Source of the DNA: PCC-6802 sp943367755
GTDB lineage: Bacteria > Cyanobacteriota > Cyanobacteriia > Pseudanabaenales > Pseudanabaenaceae
Reading direction: 5' to 3'
NCBI GenBank assembly: GCA_943367755.1
Contig: CALRKB020000008.1
Coordinates: 62,001-126,000, forward strand
Length of the DNA stretch: 64,000 nucleotides
Numbering within the stretch: position 1 is the first letter of the stretch; every line of letters begins with the position of its first letter. Positions 42,820 through 49,457 of this stretch are shown in pieces. Under the pieces are notes generated by a model. The model did not search any database. It was not told the origin of the DNA and saw only the letters and a list, made by a program, of their open reading frames with translations. A program made the translations under genes and the position numbers.

Positions 42820-43371
42820 CTAGTTAGGCTGAGCATTGTTGAAATTAATCTCAGTTTCCATCGATTGCAAAAACTGTGCCATCTGTTCAGTAGATCTGAT
42901 GTGATAAACCCTTTTCGTACTTTGAGCTTGCTCGATATACTCGCGATATTTCGGCGTCAGCCGCTTGTGACACAACCAAAGCACGCTGTAACTACTAAGT
43001 GAACTCTTTAAGATTGGGCTATTTTCCGGCCAGCCTTCTGGGAGTCTAAAGCTCCCTGTAATTAGCCTTTTCGTCACTAACCAGAAATGCATATACAGCG
43101 GCAGATCGATAAAAATCAGACTATCTGCCCGATCGAGTCGCTGCCAAACTGTTTCCATGCAACCAAATCCGTCAATAATCCATCGGTCAGTTGCCAAAAT
43201 TTTCGCATGGGTTTGCTTATAGTCTTCAGGTGAAACCTCAGCGCCCCCTGGTAGGAACTTAATCTTGTCCAAGGGGTAAAGTGGCAACCCAGTAATTTCC
43301 GATAATCTCTTACTTAGAGTTGATTTACCGCCTCCAGCGTTGCCAAACACCGCTATTTTTTGCATCGCCAC
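42820..43371 (-). CDS. P-loop kinase of the adenylate kinase/FlaR group
   Basis: 183 residues. Walker A GNAGGGKSTLSKRLSEI near residue 10, and DRWIIDGFGCMETVWQRLDR with DSLIFIDLPLYMHFWLVTKR, the pattern of "DNA topology modulation protein FlaR" relatives, which are small nucleoside-kinase-like proteins. The true substrate is unknown; the topology label is historical. The ABA4-like gene lies upstream on the same strand, with a 23-nt gap between its stop and this ATG, so co-transcription is likely. Confidence 0.8.
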   Translation of the reverse strand: MAMQKIAVFGNAGGGKSTLSKRLSEITGLPLYPLDKIKFLPGGAEVSPEDYKQTHAKILATDRWIIDGFGCMETVWQRLDRADSLIFIDLPLYMHFWLVTKRLITGSFRLPEGWPENSPILKSSLSSYSVLWLCHKRLTPKYREYIEQAQSTKRVYHIRSTEQMAQFLQSMETEINFNNAQPN

Positions 43372-43394
43372 TCTCCTGTTACTAAATTTGGGCG

Positions 43395-43871
43395 TTAGAC
43401 CGTACCGCCTGCTTCTGTCGCCTCTGGCTGATTTTTAGGTGCAAAGAATTTCTCGCTAATCGTTGCTGTAAGGATATGAGACAGTAAGCCAATTGGGCCG
43501 GCAAACAGACAAAAAGCGATCGAGTGAGCAGTCCAGACTCCTGTGCGTTGACCTTCTAGAAAAATCCATCGCCCCACAAATAAATCCATCACCAAAAAGT
43601 GAGTCCAACCTGTAGCCGCCGCATGGGGATCGGCAAAAAAGCTGGCAATTTGGCTTAAATCTGGATTTGACATAGCCTGGGCGCTTTCAGGTGTAATTGC
43701 CCCCACCAAAAAGTAGATGTATAACCCGGCAAGCGCAATATACGGCAGGTAAGAGGCCACTATTTGTTGCGCAATTTTCCACTTGGGCAAAAAAATCATC
43801 AAAGCCCAAAATGGCAGTACAAATAAGTTGCTCAGTTCAAATAACTTGTCAATGCTCATAGAATTTCCCAA
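43395..43871 (-). CDS. ABA4-like membrane protein
   Basis: 158 residues with four membrane helices: LSNLFVLPFWALMIFLP, YLPYIALAGLYIYFLVG, THFLVMDLFVGRWIFLEG and AHSIAFCLFAGPIGLLSHIL. The segment WTHFLVMDLFVGRWI is the ABA4 (DUF4281) signature. In plants ABA4 is needed for neoxanthin formation; cyanobacteria do not make neoxanthin, so the bacterial role is unknown, perhaps carotenoid- or membrane-related. ATG at 43871 or, four codons later, 43859. It is divergent from rpsB. Confidence 0.85.
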   Translation of the reverse strand: MGNSMSIDKLFELSNLFVLPFWALMIFLPKWKIAQQIVASYLPYIALAGLYIYFLVGAITPESAQAMSNPDLSQIASFFADPHAAATGWTHFLVMDLFVGRWIFLEGQRTGVWTAHSIAFCLFAGPIGLLSHILTATISEKFFAPKNQPEATEAGGTV

Positions 43872-43956
43872 TTGCTAGTGGTATTAGTAGGCTTTAGTTA
43901 TGAGAACGGTTGCTGATAGCGGGTTTTATATCAATAGGATACTCTCTGCTTCTGTA

Positions 43957-43980
43957 AGGGCAGACCTGAGTATCTGCCCT
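43957..43980. repeat. GGGCAGA-type hairpin, copy 2
   Basis: Perfect 8-bp arms: AGGGCAGA at 43957-43964 and TCTGCCCT at 43973-43980 with an 8-nt loop. It lies in the divergent region between the ABA4-like gene and rpsB. Confidence 0.65.
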
Positions 43981-44088
43981 GTCCCATACTTAAGTTAACG
44001 CTGCTAAAAAGGCTTAGGAATAGTTCCAAAAATACAAAGAAACTGCTTAGAAACAATGATAAGCTAGAAAAGTTGTAAAAAATTCACA

Positions 44089-44149
44089 CGCTTGGGGATT
44101 CGGGTGTCTTGACTTCAAGATACGCCCAAGCGCAAGGATATAACCCGAA
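44089..44149 (+). promoter_or_regulatory. Structured 5' leader of rpsB
   Basis: An outer stem CGCTTGGG (44089-44096) with CCCAAGCG (44125-44132) encloses an inner hairpin GTGTCTTG (44104-44111) with CAAGATAC (44116-44123) and a 4-nt loop. The bulge TTCGGGT (44099-44105) is complementary to ACCCGAA (44143-44149), allowing a pseudoknot or a competing fold just before the Shine-Dalgarno (AGGAG at about 44155). Such folds in ribosomal-protein leaders often mediate feedback; S2 binding here is inference. Confidence 0.6.
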
Positions 44150-44169
44150 CACTAGGAGATAAATTCATC

Positions 44170-44973
44170 ATGCCAGTAGTTTCTCTAGACCAATTGCTAG
44201 AGTCTGGGGTTCACTTTGGGCACCAAACTCGGCGTTGGAACCCAAAGATGGAACCTTACATCTTTACCGAGCGTAATGGTGTTCACATCATCGATCTTGT
44301 GCAAACCGCACATTACATGGAAGAAGCCTACGATTACATGCGCCAAGCATCCGAACAAGGCAAAAAAGTCTTATTCGTGGGCACTAAGCGCCAGGCCGCC
44401 GGAATTGTGGCGCAAGAAGCTGCCCGCTGTGGTAGTTACTACGTCAACCAGCGTTGGTTGGGTGGAATGCTTACCAACTGGGCGACCATTAAAACTCGTG
44501 TTGAGCGACTCAAAGAGCTAGAACGCCGCGAAGAAAGTGGTGCGCTCGATCGCCTGCCTAAAAAAGAAGCTTCTGTACTGCGCCGCGAAATGGAAAAGCT
44601 GCTGAAGTACTTGGGTGGCATTAAAGCCATGCGCAAGCCACCCGACATCGTTCTAATCGTAGACCAAAAGCGCGAATACAACGCCGTGCAAGAGTGTCAG
44701 AAGTTACGTATTCCAATTGTGTCTATGCTAGATACAAATTGCGATCCTGATACTGTCGATATTGCTATTCCTGCCAATGACGATGCGATTCGCTCGATTA
44801 AATTAATTGTTGGCAAGCTAGCCGACGCGATCTATGAAGGTCGCCACGGTCAAGTTGATGAAGTTGACTATGAAAGTGCGGATGACTTTGAGGATGAAGT
44901 ACTCGAAGATATCCCTGATGAAGAGATCGCCGCTGTTCTTGATATAGTCGAAGGTGATGAGGTGGAAGTCTAA
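44170..44973 (+). CDS. rpsB: 30S ribosomal protein S2
   Basis: 267 residues. S2 signatures are clear: MPVVSLDQLLESGVHFGHQT, RRWNPKMEPYIFTERNGVHI, KVLFVGTKRQAAGIVAQEA and the VNQRWLGGMLTNW segment. It is part of the small subunit and binds 16S rRNA near S1. The acidic C-terminal extension (DDFEDEVLEDIPDEEIAAV) is typical of cyanobacterial S2. ATG 44170 has TAGGAGAT 8-10 bases upstream. It is followed by tsf after 188 nt, the usual bacterial order, and is preceded by a structured leader. Confidence 0.98.
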   Translation: MPVVSLDQLLESGVHFGHQTRRWNPKMEPYIFTERNGVHIIDLVQTAHYMEEAYDYMRQASEQGKKVLFVGTKRQAAGIVAQEAARCGSYYVNQRWLGGMLTNWATIKTRVERLKELERREESGALDRLPKKEASVLRREMEKLLKYLGGIKAMRKPPDIVLIVDQKREYNAVQECQKLRIPIVSMLDTNCDPDTVDIAIPANDDAIRSIKLIVGKLADAIYEGRHGQVDEVDYESADDFEDEVLEDIPDEEIAAVLDIVEGDEVEV

Positions 44974-45161
44974 GGAACTCGCGTACGAAAGTTCGATCCT
45001 TAGCAGCCGCAAGCATCCCTAACACTTGCTTCCAACCTGTGCAGAGGTACGTCATCAGATTTGCCTCTGCTATGTTATTCCTACTAGAATTATTTTCTAA
45101 AGCCCTAAGCACCAAACAAGCAAAAGCTTGTAATTGTTCGATCGTTTGTGGATAAATCACC

Positions 45162-45938
45162 ATGGCAGAAATCACCACCCAGCAGGTTCAAGAACTCCGT
45201 GCCCGCACCGGAGCAGGTATAAAAGATTGTAAAAAGGCACTTCAGGAATCTGATGGCGATGCCGTTAAAGCTGCTGAATATTTACGCCAAAAAGGCTTGG
45301 CTTCAGCAGTGAAAAAGGCAAGTCGTGCCGCGACCGAAGGAATTGTACACAGCTACATTCACTTTGGGGCTCGCATCGGTGTCTTAGTAGAAGTAAACTG
45401 CGAAACTGACTTTGTGGCTCGACGGGAAGAGCTAAAAGAATTGGCGGACAATGTCGCGAAACAGATTGCGGCTTGCCCCAATGTTGAATATGTCAGCACC
45501 TCTGATGTACCAAAGGCATTCGTCGATAAAGAACGCGAAATTGAGTCAGGCAAGGAAGATCTTGCAAATAAGCCAGAGGCCATCCGCGCCAAAATCTTAG
45601 AAGGTCGCATCGAAAAGCGCCTCAAGGAACTGGCTCTGCTCGATCAACCCTATATTAAAGATCAATCAATCACGGTTGATGAACTAGTAAAGCTCACTGC
45701 TTCTAAGCTCAGCGAAAATATCAAAGTCAGACGCTTTGTCCGCTTTGTTGTAGGCGAAGGCCCCGAAGAAGAGTCTGTAGCCCCTGCTGCTGAGACTCAA
45801 CAAGTAGAAGCACCTGTTGAAGAACCTAAGGCTGAAGCCCCAGCTGAAGCCCCAGCTGAAGTTGCAGCCCCAGTTGCAGCGGAAGCTCCTAAAGAAGAGA
45901 AGCCAGCCGCTAAAGGTGGCAAGAAGAAGAAAAAATAG
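45162..45938 (+). CDS. tsf: Elongation factor Ts
   Basis: 258 residues. The N-terminal domain (ITTQQVQELRARTGAGIKDC) and the core motif VEVNCETDFVARREELKELA are diagnostic; it exchanges GDP for GTP on EF-Tu. The first about 205 residues form the functional protein. A C-terminal tail of about 50 residues rich in Ala, Pro, Glu and Lys (EEPKAEAPAEAPAEVAAPV, ending GGKKKKK) is added and looks disordered. The tail is encoded by near-repeats of GCTGAAGCCCCA, so it may have grown by slippage. Confidence 0.98.
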   Translation: MAEITTQQVQELRARTGAGIKDCKKALQESDGDAVKAAEYLRQKGLASAVKKASRAATEGIVHSYIHFGARIGVLVEVNCETDFVARREELKELADNVAKQIAACPNVEYVSTSDVPKAFVDKEREIESGKEDLANKPEAIRAKILEGRIEKRLKELALLDQPYIKDQSITVDELVKLTASKLSENIKVRRFVRFVVGEGPEEESVAPAAETQQVEAPVEEPKAEAPAEAPAEVAAPVAAEAPKEEKPAAKGGKKKKK

Positions 45939-45960
45939 CTTGATGTAGCATCAATTAACG

Positions 45961-46024
45961 TAGGGGCAGGTTTTGAGTGAAAGAGATTGGTAAGTACCAG
46001 AAACTCTAGCTAAACTTGCCCCTA
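45961..46024. repeat. Dispersed hairpin repeat (GTAGGGGCAAGTT family), copy 2
   Basis: TAGGGGCAGGTTT at 45961-45973 and AAACTTGCCCCTA at 46012-46024, one mismatch in 13 bp, 38-nt loop. Same arms and size as 939-1004. Located just after tsf. Confidence 0.65.
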
Positions 46025-46073
46025 TGCATATTTTGGTTTCCCTATCAGCACTGACAGGACAGACACAATAGGT

Positions 46074-46094
46074 GGGCAGACTCATAGATCTGCC
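46074..46094. repeat. GGGCAGA-type hairpin, copy 3
   Basis: GGGCAGA at 46074-46080 and TCTGCC at 46089-46094 with an 8-nt loop, matching copy 2 in arm sequence and loop size. With the preceding repeat it fills the gap between tsf and the TPR gene. Confidence 0.55.
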
Positions 46095-46235
46095 TGTACA
46101 GCTCAAAGAAGTCCGTTGCAGGGAATAGCACCTGAATTTTTAATATTTTCGTAACCTACCTAGCAGATAATACACAGCAATCTTGTGTTTGCTCTATATT
46201 TTGCTCTGTGTACTGCTACCATAACGTACTTCAAA

Positions 46236-47732
46236 ATGTCTTCAGATGACCCAGACGTGCTGATTGCCCGCTGCGATCGAGCCATAGAAGTCGATGCCGA
46301 AGCCTATGAAGCTTGGTATAACAGAGGTGTGGCGTTATTTGAGTTAGGGCGCTTTGATGAGGCGATCGCGAGTTGGTGTAAGGCTTTAGCAATTAATCCC
46401 AAGCATTATCAGTCCTGGTACCGTTACGGCAGAATACTAGATAAACTGGGTCAGCATGAAAATGCGATCGCTAGTTTAGATCGAGCGATCGCGATCGCTC
46501 CTAACTTTGACAAGGCCTATAATGCCAAGGGTATGGCTTGGGATCATCTAGAGCAATACAGTAAATCTGTAGAGTGCTATGCAAAAGCGATCGCGCTTAA
46601 TCCCAAATCCTATGAGGCTTATAACAATCTAGGGCTGGCTTTAGCTAGTTTGGGGCAGCTAGAAAAGGCGATCTCGAATTACGATCTAGCGATCGAGCTT
46701 AAGCCTGACCACCACGAAGCTCTGAACAATCGCGGTGTTGCACGCTTCGATCTAGGGCAGATTGACACAGCCATTTCTGACTACGAAGCCGCATTAGCGA
46801 TCGAGCCTGCCTATGCGATCGCCTACCAAAATAAAGGCTTAGCGATTATGGAAATTGGTCGATATGGCGAAGCGATCTCCACGTTTGAGCGAGTATTAGA
46901 ACTAGATCCTAGCTTTTATGAAGCCTGGCACTATCGAGGTGTAGCGCTGGCGGCTTTGGGCTATTGGGATAAAGCGGTTGTCAGCTATACCAAAGCGGTT
47001 GAGCTTGACCCTACTTTTCACGATGCCTGGTATAGCATGGGCTGTGCCCTCGATCGCGCAGGGCGATATCTCGAAGCTTTAGCTAGTTTCGATCGCGCTG
47101 TTGCCACAAAACTAGATGACTATGACTCCTGGTGTGGTCGCGGTAAGACACTGGCAAGTTTGGGCAAATACGAAGAGGCGATCGCTAACTACTCGCGAGC
47201 TATCCAAATTAAGCCTGCTGCTGCTGAAGCCTATTACGATCGAGGCATAGCTTTAATGAACTTGAGACGCGATCTCGAAGCTATTGCAGCCTACGACAGT
47301 GCTACAAGCGCAAACCCCCAATTTTATGCAGCTCACTATAACCGTGGCATTGTCCTGGCTCGCCAAGGTCGTTATGCCGATGCGGTGTCTGCTTACGATC
47401 TCGCGATCGCGCTTAACGATCGCGACCCTGAGATCTGGAATAATCGCGGGGTGGCTTTATGCAATTGCGAAAGATTTATCGAGGCGATCGCTGCCTATGA
47501 TCGTGCCCTAGAAATTAAACCAGATCTATACCAAGCCTGGAATAATCGCGGTCATGCTTTAGATATTTTGGGTCAGTATCAGGAAGCGATTATTAGTTAT
47601 AACAAAGCCCTAGAAATTAAGCCGGACTATAAAACTGCTAAAGAAAACCGCAGTTATTTATATTGGCAGTTAAGGCGGCAAAGATTCGATCGTTTCTGTC
47701 GAGAAATCTTACGCAGACTGGGATTCGAATAA
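46236..47732 (+). CDS. Tetratricopeptide repeat protein
   Basis: About 498 residues from ATG 46236 (MSSDDPDVLIARCDRAIE); a GTG at 46185 would add 17 hydrophobic residues. About 13 TPR units of 34 residues fill the protein, for example AWYNRGVALFELGRFDEAIA, AWHYRGVALAALGYWDKAVV and AWNNRGHALDILGQYQEAII, each with the W/L/G/A/A/P pattern. It is a protein-interaction scaffold; partners are unknown. The repeats are unusually regular and near-identical in places, which suggests recent internal duplication. Confidence 0.9.
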   Translation: MSSDDPDVLIARCDRAIEVDAEAYEAWYNRGVALFELGRFDEAIASWCKALAINPKHYQSWYRYGRILDKLGQHENAIASLDRAIAIAPNFDKAYNAKGMAWDHLEQYSKSVECYAKAIALNPKSYEAYNNLGLALASLGQLEKAISNYDLAIELKPDHHEALNNRGVARFDLGQIDTAISDYEAALAIEPAYAIAYQNKGLAIMEIGRYGEAISTFERVLELDPSFYEAWHYRGVALAALGYWDKAVVSYTKAVELDPTFHDAWYSMGCALDRAGRYLEALASFDRAVATKLDDYDSWCGRGKTLASLGKYEEAIANYSRAIQIKPAAAEAYYDRGIALMNLRRDLEAIAAYDSATSANPQFYAAHYNRGIVLARQGRYADAVSAYDLAIALNDRDPEIWNNRGVALCNCERFIEAIAAYDRALEIKPDLYQAWNNRGHALDILGQYQEAIISYNKALEIKPDYKTAKENRSYLYWQLRRQRFDRFCREILRRLGFE

Positions 47733-47772
47733 TCTTGATGCGCGATCGCATCGCATAGGGCAAAATTAATAA

Positions 47773-48681
47773 ATGCTTCAATCTAGTTCTTCCATTTTTA
47801 GTCAAGCGATCGCGCGTCATGACTTCCTGGTTACTGCTGAGATATCTCCACCAAAGGGGGCTAACATCCAGCATATGGTGGCACAGGCGCAGTTGCTCAA
47901 GAGTCGTTTTCATGCGATCAATATCACCGACTCTAGTCGTGCTGTTTTGGGGATGAGTCCCCTCGCCGCGACTGTAATTTTGCAGCAGCAAGTAGGAGTA
48001 GAGACGATCTGCCAGATTGCCTGTCGCGATCGCAATCGCATTGCCATGCAGGGAGATTTATTGGGAGCTGAGGCATTGGGAATTAAAAATATTCTGGCAT
48101 TGACGGGCGATCCGGTAAAGGCAGGCGATCATCCCGAGGCCAGATCGGTATTCGATCTTGAAGCAGTCCGTTTATTGCAGTTGATCGGCAAGCTTAACCA
48201 GGGTTTAGATGCCAATGATAAGCCCCTACCCGATGGCGGCACAAATTTACTGGCAGGAGCAGCCATCGATCCACAATCACCCAGTTGGTCTGGCTTGCAG
48301 CGCCGATTCGAGCGCAAGTTAGCAGCGGGAGCGCAGTTTTTTCAAAGTCAACTGATTACCGATTTTGATCGCCTGGCCAAGTTTATGGATGCGATCGGCA
48401 ATCAAGGTAATAAACCAGTTCTAGCAGGCATTTTCCTGCTCAAATCTGCCAAAAACGCCATGTTCATCAATAAATACGTACCTGGTGTCAATATCCCCGA
48501 CTCCATCATCGATCGCCTGGCTAAAGCCGAAGTACCTTTACAAGAAGGCATCGCGATCGCGGCCGAACAGATCAAAGCGGCAAAGGAAATCTGTCAGGGC
48601 GTACATTTAATGGCGGTAAAGGCCGAACATCTGATGCCACAAATACTCGACTTAGCTGGGATACCACCCATCAAGGTTTAA
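47773..48681 (+). CDS. metF: Methylenetetrahydrofolate reductase family protein
   Basis: 302 residues of the MTHFR fold: DFLVTAEISPPKGANIQHM at the N terminus, INITDSSRAVLGMSPLA, GIKNILALTGDPVKAGDHPE (the usual ALRGD/ALTGDP folate-flavin loop) and ITDFDRLAKFMDAI. It belongs to the divergent branch that is often fused to a homocysteine methyltransferase but here stands alone. It would reduce 5,10-methylene-THF to 5-methyl-THF for methionine synthesis. The gene symbol is by family; activity is inferred. Confidence 0.83.
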   Translation: MLQSSSSIFSQAIARHDFLVTAEISPPKGANIQHMVAQAQLLKSRFHAINITDSSRAVLGMSPLAATVILQQQVGVETICQIACRDRNRIAMQGDLLGAEALGIKNILALTGDPVKAGDHPEARSVFDLEAVRLLQLIGKLNQGLDANDKPLPDGGTNLLAGAAIDPQSPSWSGLQRRFERKLAAGAQFFQSQLITDFDRLAKFMDAIGNQGNKPVLAGIFLLKSAKNAMFINKYVPGVNIPDSIIDRLAKAEVPLQEGIAIAAEQIKAAKEICQGVHLMAVKAEHLMPQILDLAGIPPIKV

Positions 48682-48719
48682 CTGTTAATCTAGAAGCAAG
48701 CACATGATTGACTAGCTTT

Positions 48720-49418
48720 ATGGTTGCTACCTCAACTGGAATTAAACAAGCGGTCGTTGCGGGTGATTTTGATGAACAGCCGCAATTTACTCAGCATGTG
48801 GTGCTGCGGGATATTACTTGGCAGACGTATCAGTTACTGCTGTTGGAAACAGGCGATCGCCGCGCCGTTAGATTTTGTTATCACAGGGGAGTACTGGAGA
48901 TTGTCATGCCTTTAGATATGCATGAGGCAATTAATCGGTTACTGGAGAAAATCATTTCTGCCATCACTTTTGAACTAGGGTTAAGCATTAAAAGCTTTGG
49001 TTCAACGACTCTAAACCGTGAAGATCTCTTAGCAGGCGCAGAACCAGATTCTTGCTTTTATATTCAGAATGCTAGAAAGATTAAGGGACGCAAGATCAAT
49101 CTGCAAACCGATCCACCACCCGATCTAGCGATCGAAGTTGATATTACTAGTTCATCCAGGTTGAGATTTACCACTTACAAGCATCTGGGTATCCCTGAAA
49201 TATGGCGATATACGGCAAAGGAAGGCATAAAGATCTATCAATTGCAGAACGGAGAATATATCGAGTGTGAATTTAGTCCCACTTTTCCTATGCTTTCAGG
49301 TACAGTGATTAATCAATTTCTCCCAAAAGCTAATCAAATTGATCATGATATGGATGATAACGAAATCATCAGAGCCGTAATTTCATGGTTAAGAGAGCAG
49401 CCACAAAACGCATTGTAA
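48720..49418 (+). CDS. Uma2 family (PD-(D/E)XK) putative endonuclease
   Basis: 232 residues from ATG 48720; a TTG four codons upstream is less likely. Uma2 motifs: ITWQTYQLLLLETGDRRAVR, LEIVMPLDMHEAINRLLEKI, GAEPDSCFYIQNARKIKGR (metal Asp), PPDLAIEVDITSSSRLRFTT (Glu-x-Asp) and GIPEIWRY. It has a different subtype from the copy at 19864. It is convergent with the terpenoid operon that ends at 49458; no terminator is obvious in the 39 bp between them. Confidence 0.87.
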   Translation: MVATSTGIKQAVVAGDFDEQPQFTQHVVLRDITWQTYQLLLLETGDRRAVRFCYHRGVLEIVMPLDMHEAINRLLEKIISAITFELGLSIKSFGSTTLNREDLLAGAEPDSCFYIQNARKIKGRKINLQTDPPPDLAIEVDITSSSRLRFTTYKHLGIPEIWRYTAKEGIKIYQLQNGEYIECEFSPTFPMLSGTVINQFLPKANQIDHDMDDNEIIRAVISWLREQPQNAL

Positions 49419-49457
49419 GGAGAATCACAAGGACATGTCTAGAATACAAGCGAATGT

